Shown: positions 9,094-18,529, counted from the stretch's first letter. The stretch is DNA of 64,000 nt from Oscillatoriaceae cyanobacterium M7585_C2015_266 (GCA_015295835.1 DVEG01000026.1:210906-274905), one strand, 5' to 3'. Numbers and translations are program-made. Notes: generated from the letters alone by a model not told the origin.

Positions 9094-9930
9094 CTATACT
9101 GCAGTATTTCCCCACGAAGATAAAGGGGGAACTCGCAACAATTCTTTACTTAAGCTGTCGTGGATATGACCATTTGTAGCAAGAATCCGCCCAGAGCGGA
9201 TTTGTAAAGGAGTGCGCTCATAGGCAGTGACTTTGCCGCCAGCTTCTTCTACCAACACTACCCCAGCCGCTATATCCCAAGGAGATAAGCCCCGCTCCCA
9301 ATAACCATCTAAGCGCCCACAGGCAACATAAGCTAAATCAAGAGAGGCGGCACCGCTACGTCGCACCCCTTGAGTTAAGTGAGTGAGATAGCAAAATTCG
9401 GCATAATTGTTATCGGGAGTTTCACGGCGGTCGTAAGCAAAACCAGTAACAAGTAGGCTTTTGCTCAATTCACTGGTTTTGGAAACCTGAATTGGGCGAC
9501 GGTTACGCGTAGCACCCTGCCCTTTAGCGGCGCGAAATAATTCGTTGTCAAACGGAGCGAAAATTACACCAACGTAGGGAACATCCTCAATTAGTAAGCC
9601 AATGGATACGGCATAAAAGGGATATTGGTGAGCGTAATTGGTGGTGCCGTCTAAAGGATCGATCGCCCAGATGTACTCGCTATTCTTATTTCCTATGATA
9701 CCACTTTCTTCTGCAAGGATAGCGTGGTGGGGAAAGTGGCGCTTTAGTACTTTTATAATCTCTTCTTCTGCCGCTTTATCAGCTATAGTGACTAAATCCC
9801 CCTGCCGCCCTTTTTCTTGAATTTCTTCTAAATTTCCCCAGTAAGTTTGTAAAACTGCCCCGGCAGTCATCGCTGCTTCGGTGGCAATATCTAGATAAAT
9901 TTGCAGTTGTTCAGGGGTGGGAGAGATCAT
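9094..9930 (-). CDS. suhB: Inositol monophosphatase family protein
   Basis: A 278-residue Mg2+-dependent phosphomonoesterase. The metal-binding motifs are complete: EESG in ILAEESG, WAIDPLDGTTNYAH (motif A) and SPWDIAAGVVLVEEAGG (motif B). The family dephosphorylates inositol 1-phosphate, and some members are histidinol-phosphate phosphatases (HisN/IMPL2 type). The his-like operon is only about 1.1 kb away, separated by the J-domain gene, so a HisN role is possible, but cyanobacteria also carry true inositol/galactose phosphatases of this family. ATG at 9930–9928. Specificity cannot be decided from the motifs. Confidence 0.85.
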   Translation of the reverse strand: MISPTPEQLQIYLDIATEAAMTAGAVLQTYWGNLEEIQEKGRQGDLVTIADKAAEEEIIKVLKRHFPHHAILAEESGIIGNKNSEYIWAIDPLDGTTNYAHQYPFYAVSIGLLIEDVPYVGVIFAPFDNELFRAAKGQGATRNRRPIQVSKTSELSKSLLVTGFAYDRRETPDNNYAEFCYLTHLTQGVRRSGAASLDLAYVACGRLDGYWERGLSPWDIAAGVVLVEEAGGKVTAYERTPLQIRSGRILATNGHIHDSLSKELLRVPPLSSWGNTAV

Positions 9931-9977
9931 ATTTTATAAATTACGAATTACTAGTTACTAAGTAGTAATAACTGTGG

Positions 9978-10541
9978 TTAGGGATATTGAGAGCGAAATT
10001 CAGCAGGAGTTTGGCGCATAGGGTTTTCAGGGTTCCAGATGCCTTTGCCCTTGAGTCTAGCCCATTCTTGAGCATAGGCAAAACGTTGATTATATTTGGT
10101 ATTGGGCGAGCGCGGTGAAAACAAAACACAACCTTCTTTGAGAAGTTGTTCGTTTAGCAGGATATCATCTCGCCAAACGTAAGCAAGCAGAAAGCAACGT
10201 TGTAGGTAGCAATATTTTTGCTGGACATCGAATTCTAACAGCAGGGGGTGGCCATCAATTAACTGCTGCAAGCGCTGTTGAGCATTAATTCCCCAAGGCT
10301 GTTGCTTTAAATCTGGCGCATCAATGCCTATGAGGCGTACTAAGGAAGGAATATCATCTCCACCGCTGTTAAAAATTTGCAAGCTCTGCCCGCTGATAAC
10401 CCGTTTTACTTGTACAGTCATACCTTGGGGTTTGATGGGGGCAGCACAGCTAAACAGAAGAGCAAAAGAACATAGCCATAAGAATAAAGTTTTTTTAAAT
10501 TGGTAAATAAGAGCGATCGCTCGCCAAAACCGACCTAACAT
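9978..10541 (-). CDS. Thermonuclease (SNase)-fold lipoprotein, active site degenerate
   Basis: A 187-residue secreted protein with a basic N-terminus, a hydrophobic stretch (18–32) and a lipobox-like LLFSC, so C32 may carry lipid. The SNase fold is recognisable from VRLIGIDAPD (68–77), WGINAQQRLQQLI and LLNEQLLKEGCVLF. Against staphylococcal nuclease the DGDT calcium motif is SGQS (50–53), Glu43 is D77, and the Arg87 position seems to be F117, with R115 nearby; Arg35 (R69) and Asp40 (D74) remain. Nuclease activity is doubtful. The ATG overlaps the TGA of the upstream ferredoxin gene (TGATG), so the two are translationally coupled. Confidence 0.7.
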   Translation of the reverse strand: MLGRFWRAIALIYQFKKTLFLWLCSFALLFSCAAPIKPQGMTVQVKRVISGQSLQIFNSGGDDIPSLVRLIGIDAPDLKQQPWGINAQQRLQQLIDGHPLLLEFDVQQKYCYLQRCFLLAYVWRDDILLNEQLLKEGCVLFSPRSPNTKYNQRFAYAQEWARLKGKGIWNPENPMRQTPAEFRSQYP

Positions 10542-10927
10542 CAATCATCATCGAGAGGCAGCCCTGCCTTTATCTTGCCCTTACCAAAATAGCGTCCGAA
10601 CTGGAGTTCGTAAACCTCATCCTCATCTTGAGTTTCCACTTCCAAATCAGAGCGGGGATAGCTGACGCACAATAAAGCATAGCCCCTTTCCCGCAGTTCA
10701 GGAGACAGCCCCATCGCTTCTGGCTGATAAACCTCACCTGATTTTATGCGCACAGCACAGGTAGTACAAGCACCATTGCGACAGGAAAAAGGCAATTCCA
10801 CGCCTTGATTTTCAGCGCTGTGGAGAATATAGCGATCCTCCGGCACCCGTACAACGTAGCGCTCGCCCTTTTGGCGATAGTAAATTTTAACAGTGTAGGA
10901 GCGAGTCATTGATTCAGTCAACTGCAA
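10541..10927 (-). CDS. 2Fe-2S ferredoxin, FdC2-like with C-terminal extension
   Basis: A plant-type ferredoxin of 128 residues, or 122 if translation starts at M7 (MTRSYTVKIYY). Cluster ligands are C49, C54 and C57 in SCRNGACTTC, and C87 in ALLCVSYP. About 40 residues follow the last cysteine, ending in acidic LPLDDD, longer than photosynthetic ferredoxin (about 97 residues) and typical of the cyanobacterial/plastid FdC2 group. It is a soluble electron carrier of unknown partner. It is the first gene of a coupled pair with the SNase-fold gene. Upstream of it lies the oppositely oriented tRNA-Ser gene. Confidence 0.8.
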   Translation of the reverse strand: MQLTESMTRSYTVKIYYRQKGERYVVRVPEDRYILHSAENQGVELPFSCRNGACTTCAVRIKSGEVYQPEAMGLSPELRERGYALLCVSYPRSDLEVETQDEDEVYELQFGRYFGKGKIKAGLPLDDD

Positions 10928-11092
10928 AAGGGCTTACTCAATAACGAGTTCATTTCCAGCTTACGACAAAAAATAACACCAAGCTAGACGTCTAGGGGCA
11001 CCCCCTCTGAAAAAAATTCAGCAGAGGCTTTACAAAATTGCTGGAGTTTTGCTATTATATACCCTCAGTGAGTAAAACTAAATACTGCACCA

Positions 11093-11179
11093 GGAGAGGT
11101 GGCCGAGTGGCTTAAGGCGCAGCACTGGAAATGCTGTTTGGGGGTAACTTCAACGTGGGTTCAAATCCCACCCTCTCCG
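11093..11179 (+). tRNA. trnS-GGA: tRNA-Ser(GGA)
   Basis: An 87-nt class II tRNA with a long variable arm. The acceptor stem pairs GGAGAGG (11093–11099) with CCTCTCC (11172–11178). The anticodon stem-loop AGCA-CTGGAAA-TGCT gives GGA at 11127–11129. The T arm is GTGGGTTCAAATCCCAC. The discriminator is G, as in serine tRNAs, and CCA is not encoded. Confidence 0.95.
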
Positions 11180-11264
11180 TTCAAAAAAAAGATAAATGGC
11201 AAGGATGAGCTTTAACCCTGTCATTCATCCTTACCCCTTAAATCTTTCTTCTATAGTTTACTTT

Positions 11265-13091
11265 TTACTTGCTGGGTTGAACAGCCGATTGAGCCGCTTG
11301 TTGCTCAGCTATCAACTTAGCTACACTTTTAGCAGCAACTGCCGCTGTGATGATTAGCATGCCAACTATTTGCAAAGGTGCTATCGGTTCTTTGATCATA
11401 AGATAAGCGAACAGAGCCGTAAGAGCAGGTCCGCTTGTGCCAATAATTGCCACCAATGCAGCATTTGCTTGACGAATAGCTAAGTTGTTTAAAAGATAAC
11501 TAGCCAGTGTCAGCACTCCTAATAAGATACTGCCGAAAAGCAAACTAGGCCAAAGATTCCAATCAAATTGGACTGCGAATTGTTTGGGGAGAGGAATTAA
11601 CAGGCTAAGACTACAAAAGATAAATATAGATAAAAACCCAATTAAAGTAAAAGGAATCGGGTGTAGTTTTCTCTGCCCTAGCTGTGCTGTCAGCATGTAG
11701 CCTGCAAAAGCAAAGCCAGAACCGAGGGAAGTAGCAATACCTAAGGGAATATCACCAAAAGCCGGCATTCCAAAACTCGGCGCTGCAGCCAAAATCAAGC
11801 CTGCAATAATAGCGCTCATTGTAACATAGTCGAGCAATTGTAGGCGAATACCAAATAGCCACCAAGAGGCTAATGCCGTAACTAGAGGATAAACGAAAAA
11901 TATCGTGACGGCAATTCCTGCTTGTATATTACCGATCGCAATATAAATTAAAACCTGCGATAAAAATAGAAAGAAGCCACTGCCAACAACCTTAAACCAG
12001 GCATCGCGCTCGCCACTGGTAAAAAAGCGCTTCAAATCTTGCCAGACTTGAGGATATAGAAAACTTGCCAAAATTGGCATTACCAACAATACCACTACAG
12101 TTCGCAACAGTAAAATTAGCAGTGAATTGCCAAAACCAGGAGTGATAAATCCCTGGACATCGAAAAGCCCTAGAATATTGCGGCTTGGAAATTTTTCGCT
12201 TTTGAGAATAATCTTTAAGCAAACGTTGAATAAAGATAACACTACCGAAGAAGCGAGCGCCAATAGCAAACCCACCTGCATTGCCGACGCTGGTTTTTTC
12301 GGCACCGCTTTAGGGGCAGCAGCTTCTGGCACACGTACTTCCGTATGCACTGGCGGCGGGGGTACTGTCGGAGTCGGTGTAGGTTCTAAAACTGCTGTTG
12401 AGTTGTCAGGCGACGAAGATTTGAATTTAGTGCGCTCAAGTTGTTGCAGTAAGGTTTCTAGTGCTTCTGAGGATAGCTCAGTAGTAGTTTGCAGCCCGCC
12501 TGGTTGGTTTTGCATTTTTTCAATTAGGCTGCTGACAAGCCTTTCGATAATTATTTCTCCTTGCTGCTGCAAACTATTAAGGCGCTGGAGATGTTGATTC
12601 AGGCTTGTTTGATAGCTGTTGAATTCTTCTTTTATTGCCTCGTAATCTGCAACTAAGGTGCCGTCTATTGATGCAACAGGTAAGCCTCTTAAGCGCTCGC
12701 GACTTCCACTTACAAAGGCTGAAGCGCTGTTATTTAGTGACGGATTCCCTACACTAGCGAGCGCATCTATCTGCTGCATCAAGCGCTGTTGCAATTGATT
12801 GGCCAACATCTCCGCCATTTGCTGGACCAATTGTTGTTGTTGCAAGGCTTGTTGCTGGAATATAGTTTCTAGCTGCTGGTTGCGGATTTGCTGTTGCTGC
12901 GCCTTGAGTTTTTCAATATCTTCACTTAGGCGAGATTTTTCCGCCAACAATCGTGTGATATCTTGCGCTAATTGTAGGATTAAATCTTGTTGTAGATGTT
13001 TGAGTTCGTTCGTCACCGCCTTGAGAGCCATTTCTACTGCACTGCGCTCCCTGGCTCCATAGTTTTCTGGTTCGTTGTCCAGTGGCCCCAT
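11265..13091 (-). CDS. EamA/DMT-family transporter with N-terminal coiled coil
   Basis: A 608-residue fusion. Residues ~15–120 are glutamine-rich coiled coil with runs of QQQ, ~155–220 a second helical coiled region, and ~225–265 a Pro/Thr/Val linker. From ~270 there are about ten membrane segments forming two EamA halves, the second ending with the typical ALVAIIGTSGPALTALFAYL and LQIVGMLIITAAV. EamA proteins of the drug/metabolite transporter superfamily export small metabolites. No signal peptide precedes the coiled coil, so it is probably cytoplasmic and may mediate oligomerisation. The gene stands alone; substrate unknown. Confidence 0.75.
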   Translation of the reverse strand: MGPLDNEPENYGARERSAVEMALKAVTNELKHLQQDLILQLAQDITRLLAEKSRLSEDIEKLKAQQQQIRNQQLETIFQQQALQQQQLVQQMAEMLANQLQQRLMQQIDALASVGNPSLNNSASAFVSGSRERLRGLPVASIDGTLVADYEAIKEEFNSYQTSLNQHLQRLNSLQQQGEIIIERLVSSLIEKMQNQPGGLQTTTELSSEALETLLQQLERTKFKSSSPDNSTAVLEPTPTPTVPPPPVHTEVRVPEAAAPKAVPKKPASAMQVGLLLALASSVVLSLFNVCLKIILKSEKFPSRNILGLFDVQGFITPGFGNSLLILLLRTVVVLLVMPILASFLYPQVWQDLKRFFTSGERDAWFKVVGSGFFLFLSQVLIYIAIGNIQAGIAVTIFFVYPLVTALASWWLFGIRLQLLDYVTMSAIIAGLILAAAPSFGMPAFGDIPLGIATSLGSGFAFAGYMLTAQLGQRKLHPIPFTLIGFLSIFIFCSLSLLIPLPKQFAVQFDWNLWPSLLFGSILLGVLTLASYLLNNLAIRQANAALVAIIGTSGPALTALFAYLMIKEPIAPLQIVGMLIITAAVAAKSVAKLIAEQQAAQSAVQPSK

Positions 13092-13325
13092 CTGTGTCTA
13101 ACCTCTAATCTGTTAATATCAAGCGTTCTAATCGCAAGTTGGTCATTTCGTCAATCTTGCTATTATTTTTGCAAATCAACTCCTCATTTACAGTTTTTCC
13201 ATTTTAATAAATGTGATTTTTGCTGTTCAACCTTCTAAAGTAAATTGGATTGCCTGTTTTGGAGAAAACACCCTTTTTGTTATTTAATTTAAAATTGCAA
13301 AAAAAAGCTCCCAGCTTATCGCTTT

Positions 13326-14636
13326 CTAAAGCAACGCTCGTGCAATTGTGAAGATAGTAGCACCCAAAGCAGCAGTGAGGGGAACTGTTATTAACCAGGC
13401 TAGGAAAATACCCCAAACAGTAGGCAGTCGAATTATATCTGATGAACTGCTATTATACCACCTTTGTACTATGCCAATACCAACAACGCCACCAACTAGG
13501 GCATGGGAAGTAGAAACTGGAAGCCCCAAGCGAGAAGCAAATAACACTGTTGTCGCACAAGCAAGTTCGGCACAAAATCCGCCGCTCGGCTGTAGCGGGA
13601 TAATCCCTTCCCCAACGGTGGTAATTACTTTTTTGCCAGAGATTGCTAAACCGCAGACAATACCAGCACCGCCAAGAAGTAAAATCCACAAGGGAATGCT
13701 GAAATTAATCCCTGGTGGGGAACCAGTACGATGAATATAGGCGATCGCTGCTAAAGGGGCTACAGCATTACCAACATCATTCGAGCCATGGGCAAATGCC
13801 ACAAAGCAGGCACTCAATATTTGAAATCCCGCTAGTTGTTGTTCGACAATTGTAAGTGGAGATTTTGATGTTTTATGTATTGTGTTAGCAGGGTTATGAG
13901 GGTTATGTTTGGTGGATTGTATTTTACTTTCTAATTGTCGCCAATTAATAATAGATAGGCAAAGGGCTGCACTGGCACCAATGCCTAGAGGAATATCGTG
14001 GCTGGGGAGATGAAAGCCAAAATAGGTTTTAATCCTGGTTTCTATAGCAGGGCTGAAGGTGGGGAGTACTATTGCTCCAAATATGCTTAGTAGTAATGAA
14101 CTAAGCCAGGGAATCCATTCGTTTAATTGTTGTAAGGGTTTGGGGTGGTTGAGAATCCAGTGTTTGATGAGAATGTAGAAGCAGCCTGCGATCGCTCCGC
14201 TTATCAGAGGTGTTGCTAGCCATGTAAGCGAAATAATGCCAATATTTGACCAGTCTACCGCCGTCACACCTTTAGCACTCCAACTAAAGCCCGCTAGCGC
14301 CCCTACAACCGCATGAGAAGAAGAAACAGGCCAGCCTTTATAAGTGGCCACTTGCATCCACAGTCCACAAGCAATCATTACCGACGTCATTCCTGCTAAT
14401 AATATCAGCGGTTCGGAAGCAAATATTGCAGGATTAACAATTTCAGTAGCTAGTGTGGCAGCTACATTTTGGCCAAATAGAACTGCTCCCGCCAACTCCA
14501 GAATTCCCGCAATTAGAAGCGCCCGCTGTAGAGTAAGAGCTTTTGAGCCTACAGACGTACCCATTGAATTGGCTACATCATTGGCCCCTAAATTCCAAGC
14601 GACGTAAAATGCCACAAGAGCTAAAAGAAATATCAT
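13326..14636 (-). CDS. pit: Inorganic phosphate transporter, PiT family
   Basis: A 436-residue membrane protein with about ten to twelve segments. The duplicated PiT signature is clear: [19 protein letters not shown] near the N-terminus and [18 protein letters not shown] in the second half. PiT carriers move metal-phosphate or phosphate with protons or Na+ and have low affinity. A hydrophilic segment with [19 protein letters not shown] lies at the central loop. The 5' end faces rplS divergently, with about 75 bp between the starts. No PhoU-like partner gene is adjacent. Assignment is secure; ion preference is not. Confidence 0.9.
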   Translation of the reverse strand: MIFLLALVAFYVAWNLGANDVANSMGTSVGSKALTLQRALLIAGILELAGAVLFGQNVAATLATEIVNPAIFASEPLILLAGMTSVMIACGLWMQVATYKGWPVSSSHAVVGALAGFSWSAKGVTAVDWSNIGIISLTWLATPLISGAIAGCFYILIKHWILNHPKPLQQLNEWIPWLSSLLLSIFGAIVLPTFSPAIETRIKTYFGFHLPSHDIPLGIGASAALCLSIINWRQLESKIQSTKHNPHNPANTIHKTSKSPLTIVEQQLAGFQILSACFVAFAHGSNDVGNAVAPLAAIAYIHRTGSPPGINFSIPLWILLLGGAGIVCGLAISGKKVITTVGEGIIPLQPSGGFCAELACATTVLFASRLGLPVSTSHALVGGVVGIGIVQRWYNSSSSDIIRLPTVWGIFLAWLITVPLTAALGATIFTIARALL

Positions 14637-14711
14637 ATTAAATATAAATCAGGGGGCTTGCTTTCTCTATTTTGCCGATATATAATAGAAGGCTGTGAGT
14701 TTTTTGCCGAT

Positions 14712-15074
14712 ATGAACGCTGAAGCGATTATCCGCTCTATCGAAGCGGAACAACTAAAATCAGACTTGCCCGAAATTCACGTTGGCGATACCGTTAGAGT
14801 CGGCGTGAAAATTATAGAAGGGGACAAAGAAAGAGTTCAACCCTATGAAGGCACTGTCATTGCTAAGCGCAATGGCGGTATTAATACTACAATTACTGTG
14901 CGCCGCATCTTCCAAGGAGTGGGAGTAGAGCGGGTGTTTTTGATCCACTCTCCCCGAATTGAAAGTATTAAAGTTCTGCGTCGTGGTAAGGTGCGTCGTG
15001 CTAAACTGTACTTCCTACGCGAGCGCGTGGGCAAAGCAACCAGACTCAAGCAGCGATTCGACCGAGCGCTTTAG
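14712..15074 (+). CDS. rplS: 50S ribosomal protein L19
   Basis: 120 residues starting [17 protein letters not shown] prefer the ATG at 14712 to the longer open frame beginning at 14658, because family members start at this point. The core has [50 protein letters not shown] and the C-terminal [17 protein letters not shown]19 sits at the 30S–50S interface. It is followed by tRNA-Trp, secE, nusG and the rpl genes, a conserved cyanobacterial order. Confidence 0.97.
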   Translation: MNAEAIIRSIEAEQLKSDLPEIHVGDTVRVGVKIIEGDKERVQPYEGTVIAKRNGGINTTITVRRIFQGVGVERVFLIHSPRIESIKVLRRGKVRRAKLYFLRERVGKATRLKQRFDRAL

Positions 15075-15176
15075 TCAAAAAATTTTGCTTGGCAGTCTAG
15101 CCATAAACGCAGTAATGCGTTATACTAGAAAAAAATAGGCGGTGAATGCCAAGCTTACTCGCCCATACCCTAACGT

Positions 15177-15249
15177 GCGCTCTTAGTTCAGTTGGTAGAA
15201 CGCAGGTCTCCAAAACCTGATGTCGGGGGTTCAAGTCCTCCAGGGCGCG
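15177..15249 (+). tRNA. trnW-CCA: tRNA-Trp(CCA)
   Basis: A 73-nt tRNA. The acceptor stem is GCGCTCT (15177–15183) with AGGGCGC (15242–15248), with one T·G pair. The anticodon arm CAGGT-CTCCAAA-ACCTG gives CCA at 15210–15212. The T arm is GGGGGTTCAAGTCCTCC and the discriminator is G. It lies between rplS and secE, the position expected in bacteria with the tRNA-Trp/secE linkage. Confidence 0.96.
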
Positions 15250-15477
15250 CTGAACTAAAAAATTAGAGAAAGCCTAGGGGGGAAACCCTTCCTATGGTCT
15301 CCCCATGCTGAGCTAAAAGGACAACTTTCTGGTAAAATCAAAAATGGAGTTAAAATAAAGCTACAGCTTTCAACAGACAGTCTGAAAAAAGTTTCAAGAA
15401 TCATTAGCCTAAAGGCGATGATAAAATATAGATTGGATTGAACTTTATAGGAGGGCGGCAACAATCCTGGCAAAAAA

Positions 15478-15502
15478 CCACCTCTTTATAAGAGGGGGTG
15501 GG
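15478..15502 (+). promoter_or_regulatory. Stem-loop immediately before the secE ribosome binding site
   Basis: CCACCTCTT (15478–15486) pairs with AAGA plus GGTGG on the other side (15490–15502), with two bulged Gs. The sequence GGGAAGGAG follows, but the start codon is a further ~25 nt away, so this is a leader structure rather than a terminator. The remainder of 15250–15525 shows nothing I can name. Confidence 0.35.
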
Positions 15503-15531
15503 GAAGGAGTCACATTGCCGGAATAATGAAG

Positions 15532-15759
15532 ATGGCAAAGAAAAACGAAGCAGAAATACAACAAAATACCTCAACAGGATTTAACATCGTTAAGTTTCTT
15601 GAAGAAACAAAAGAAGAATTAGGCAAAGTAGTGTGGCCATCGCGGCAGCAGTTGATTAGCGAATCACTAGCCGTATTGTTAATGGTAACGCTTGTAGCAA
15701 CCTTTATATACCTGGTAGACAACTTCTTTAATTGGGCAGCAATGCAGGTGTTCAAATGA
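15532..15759 (+). CDS. secE: Preprotein translocase subunit SecE
   Basis: A small single-span membrane protein of 75 residues from MAKKNEAE, or 77 from the ATG at 15526. The amphipathic helix FLEETKEELGKVVWPSRQQL is the SecE hallmark, followed by one membrane segment (SLAVLLMVTLVATFIYLVD). SecE clamps SecY in the translocon. Its stop codon overlaps the nusG start (ATGA), so translation is coupled. Confidence 0.95.
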   Translation: MAKKNEAEIQQNTSTGFNIVKFLEETKEELGKVVWPSRQQLISESLAVLLMVTLVATFIYLVDNFFNWAAMQVFK

Positions 15760-16394
15760 ATTTTGCATCGGAAGAAAGGGCAAATCCAACCCATACAGAA
15801 GAAACGGCAGACACAAAAGAACTTCGCAAAGGCGAAGCAAGGTGGTATGCTGTTCAAGTAGCGTCAGGCTGTGAAAAACGAGTGAAGACGAACCTAGAAC
15901 AGCGAGTTCAAACCCTGGATGTGGCTGACAGGATTCTTCAGGTTGAAATACCCCAGGTTCCGGCTATAAAAATTCGCAAAGATGGTTCGCGAACGCACTC
16001 GGATGAAAAAGTTTTCCCAGGCTACGTCCTAGTCCAAATGATAATGGACGACGAAAGCTGGCAGGTTGTCAAAAACACCCCAAATGTGATTAACTTTGTA
16101 GGGGCAGAACAAAAGCGTCGCTACGGAAGAGGACGGGGTCACGTAAAACCAGTGCCGCTTAGTATCTCAGAAGTAGAACGCATATTCAAGCAAGCTCGAG
16201 AACAAGAACCAATCGTCAAAGTAAATATGGCGATTGGTGACAAAGTAGTCGTGCTTTCAGGTCCCTTTAAAGATTTTGAAGGGGAAGTGATAGAAGTAAG
16301 TCCAGAACGCAGTAAACTGAAAGTGCTACTTTCCATCTTTGGACGCGACACGCCAGTGGAATTAGAATTCAATCAGGTAAAAAAACAAAGCTGA
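15756..16394 (+). CDS. nusG: Transcription antitermination factor NusG
   Basis: 212 residues. I start at MNFASEERANP (15756) because it overlaps the secE stop as ATGA. The NGN domain begins ARWYAVQVASGCEKRVKTNL and includes FPGYVLVQMIMDDESW and GAEQKRRYGRGRG; the KOW domain contains GPFKDFEGEVIEVSPERSK. NusG binds RNA polymerase and links it with Rho or the ribosome. The N-terminal ~27 residues are a polar extension. Confidence 0.95.
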   Translation: MNFASEERANPTHTEETADTKELRKGEARWYAVQVASGCEKRVKTNLEQRVQTLDVADRILQVEIPQVPAIKIRKDGSRTHSDEKVFPGYVLVQMIMDDESWQVVKNTPNVINFVGAEQKRRYGRGRGHVKPVPLSISEVERIFKQAREQEPIVKVNMAIGDKVVVLSGPFKDFEGEVIEVSPERSKLKVLLSIFGRDTPVELEFNQVKKQS

Positions 16395-16401
16395 TAGATA
16401 A

Positions 16402-16827
16402 ATGGCAAAGAAAGTAGTTGCAGTGATCAAATTGGCCATTACTGCCGGGAAGGCCAACCCGGCACCTCCAATAGGACCAGCACTTGGTCAGCATGGCGTT
16501 AATATCATGATGTTCTGCAAAGAATATAACGCCAGAACCGCCGATCAAGCAGGACTAATCGTGCCAGTAGAAATTTCTGTCTATGAAGATAGAAGTTTCA
16601 CATTTGTACTAAAAACACCTCCTGCCTCAGTTTTGATTCGCAAAGCGGCAGGCATCGAACGCGGTTCAGGAGAACCAAACCGTAAGCAAGTAGGAAAAAT
16701 AACCCGCGCTCAGTTACGGGAAATAGCCGAAACCAAAATGCCCGATCTCAACGCATACGACATAGAAGCAGCAATGAGAATCGTAGCAGGAACCGCCCGC
16801 AATATGGGCGTAGCGATCGTGGATTAG
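16402..16827 (+). CDS. rplK: 50S ribosomal protein L11
   Basis: 141 residues, full length. Begins [20 protein letters not shown] with the family's [15 protein letters not shown]; the C-terminal rRNA-binding domain includes [19 protein letters not shown] and ends [12 protein letters not shown]. It lies 7 bp after nusG. L11 binds the GTPase-associated region of 23S rRNA. Confidence 0.97.
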   Translation: MAKKVVAVIKLAITAGKANPAPPIGPALGQHGVNIMMFCKEYNARTADQAGLIVPVEISVYEDRSFTFVLKTPPASVLIRKAAGIERGSGEPNRKQVGKITRAQLREIAETKMPDLNAYDIEAAMRIVAGTARNMGVAIVD

Positions 16828-16833
16828 TCCCTC

Positions 16834-16897
16834 GGTTAGTAAGCGGAGCTAACCTAAAAAAAACACGCTCCCAACCAGGGGGAGAGGAAAAAACCTC
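16834..16897 (+). promoter_or_regulatory. Stem-loops between rplK and rplA
   Basis: Three short inverted repeats occupy the 93-bp spacer: GGTTAG/CTAACC (16834–16839 with 16849–16854), CTCCC/GGGAG (16868–16872 with 16880–16884) and GAGG/CCTC (16884–16887 with 16894–16897). The rplA ribosome site CAGGAG follows. In other bacteria L1 represses its own operon from such leaders. That is known for the family, and its use here is inference. Confidence 0.3.
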
Positions 16898-16920
16898 GCT
16901 ATCAACCCCAGGAGAAACAA

Positions 16921-17637
16921 ATGGCAAAAAAAATTTCCCGCAGATTACAAGAACTCAAAAAAAAGATTGAAAATCGCCCCTACCAGCCCCTAGAAGCTCT
17001 CAAACTCCTAAAAGAAACAGCAACAGCTAAATTTCCCGAATCCGCAGAAGCTCACATTCGCCTAGGGATTGACCCTAAATACAGCGATCAACAGTTGCGG
17101 ACAACTGTAGTATTACCAAAAGGAACAGGTCAGACAATTCGAGTGGCAGTAATTGCCCGAGGAGAAAAAGTCCAAGAAGCCGTTAAGGGCGGTGCAGATG
17201 TAGTGGGTTCGGAAGAATTAATTGACGAAATCCAAAAAGGTCGCATGGACTTTGATAAACTGATTGCGACGCCAGATATGATGCCACAAGTGGCTAAACT
17301 AGGAAAACTTCTAGGGCCTCGTGGTTTGATGCCTTCGCCAAAAGGTGGCACAGTAACATTTGATTTGGCAGCAGCAATTTCAGAATTCAAAGCAGGTAAA
17401 CTGGAATTCCGCGCCGATCGCACCGGCATCGTCCATGTTATGTTTGGCAAGGCGTCTTTTCCAGCCGAAGATTTGCTGGTGAATCTAAAGGCGTTACAAG
17501 AAACTATCGATCGCAACCGCCCATCAGGAGCAAAAGGCCGCTACTGGCGCACACTTTATGTGTCTGCTACGATGGGACCATCAATTCAAGTTGACATCAA
17601 TAGTCTACGAGAATTGAAACTGACAGAAGCAGCCTGA
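16921..17637 (+). CDS. rplA: 50S ribosomal protein L1
   Basis: 238 residues, full length. Shows [40 protein letters not shown] and the signature [15 protein letters not shown], with C-terminal [17 protein letters not shown]1 forms the mobile stalk at the ribosomal E site and is often the translational repressor of rplK–rplA. Confidence 0.97.
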   Translation: MAKKISRRLQELKKKIENRPYQPLEALKLLKETATAKFPESAEAHIRLGIDPKYSDQQLRTTVVLPKGTGQTIRVAVIARGEKVQEAVKGGADVVGSEELIDEIQKGRMDFDKLIATPDMMPQVAKLGKLLGPRGLMPSPKGGTVTFDLAAAISEFKAGKLEFRADRTGIVHVMFGKASFPAEDLLVNLKALQETIDRNRPSGAKGRYWRTLYVSATMGPSIQVDINSLRELKLTEAA

Positions 17638-17710
17638 AAACCAGAAACTATAAATTTGAGATTGGAAAGAAAGGAGTTCTGAAATCAAAAATCTAAAATT
17701 CAAAAACTAA

Positions 17711-17879
17711 ATAGGCAATTGCCTATGACAGCAGGTGCCTGTGGCTTAATTTCCTGCCGAGGTTTGTGCCGTGATTGTCTGAATAGCCGAAGTTGCAATT
17801 GCAACAGCGGCTTGGGCAGCAGTCTGTAAAGCACCACCCCGGCATACTCACCGGGGTATTTGATTTTTATTTTATATCT
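17711..17879 (+). ncRNA. Ribosomal protein L10 leader
   Basis: The spacer between rplA and rplJ contains the L10-leader-like core: GACAGCAGGTGC, then GGCTTAAT and CCTGCCGAGG (about 17727–17763). A perfect 16-bp palindrome ATAGGCAATTGCCTAT precedes it (17711–17726). At the 3' end ACCCCGG (17836–17842) pairs with CCGGGGT (17851–17857), followed by a T-rich stretch, which would serve as an attenuator. L10(L12)4 binding to such leaders represses rplJL. The match is from memory of the Rfam L10_leader pattern, not a covariance search. Confidence 0.7.
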
Positions 17880-17911
17880 GAGAAAGCAAGCTGTTAAGGA
17901 GGTGAAAAATA

Positions 17912-18460
17912 GTGGGGAGAACGTTAGAAGATAAAAATAAAATTATCGATGAACTCAGGGAAACTTTGAATAAATCACAAATTGCCCTAGTCATCGACTA
18001 CAAAGGGCTTACCGTAGCGGAAATTACAGATTTACGCAAGCGACTGCGCCCAACTGGCACGGTTTGTAAAGTCACCAAAAATACCCTGATGAAAAGGGCG
18101 ATTGCAGGTGATGCCAAATGGCAACCAATGGAAGAATTCCTGCAAGGAACTTCCGCCTTTTTGCTAGTTAAAGACGACATTAGCGGTGCCATCAAAGCTT
18201 ACCAAGACTTCCAAAAAGCAAGCAAAAAAACAGAACTTCGTGGCGGCGTAATGGAAGGGCGGCGCTTGAGTGAAGCCGACGTCAAAGCCATTGGCGAATT
18301 GCCATCCAAAGAACAGCTCATAGCACAAATTGCTGGCGCTATCAACGGATTGGCAACCAAAATTGCCGTGGGGATCAAAGAAGTTCCTGCGTCTCTTGCT
18401 CGCGGAATTCAAGCTATTGTCGACAAAGAAAAAGAAAAAGAAGGAAAAGAAGCCGCCTAA
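17912..18460 (+). CDS. rplJ: 50S ribosomal protein L10
   Basis: 182 residues starting with GTG at 17912, supported by the strong ribosome site AAGGAGGTG (17896–17904). The body includes VIDYKGLTVAEITDLRKRLR, VTKNTLMKRAI and GELPSKEQLIAQIAGAI, with a lysine/glutamate-rich tail (KEKEKEGKEAA). L10 anchors L7/L12 dimers at the stalk base. A structured leader upstream is annotated separately. Confidence 0.96.
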   Translation: MGRTLEDKNKIIDELRETLNKSQIALVIDYKGLTVAEITDLRKRLRPTGTVCKVTKNTLMKRAIAGDAKWQPMEEFLQGTSAFLLVKDDISGAIKAYQDFQKASKKTELRGGVMEGRRLSEADVKAIGELPSKEQLIAQIAGAINGLATKIAVGIKEVPASLARGIQAIVDKEKEKEGKEAA

Positions 18461-18529
18461 TCATTTTTAGGTTTCTACTTCACTTGCATAACATAACCAC
18501 AAACTTAAAACATTAACAGGAGTTCACAA

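Noticed and set aside
12127..12597. Open frame antisense to the coiled-coil/EamA gene
   Set aside because: Its sequence is low-complexity Ser/Cys/Gly, a shadow of the Q- and P-rich sense strand, with no family features.
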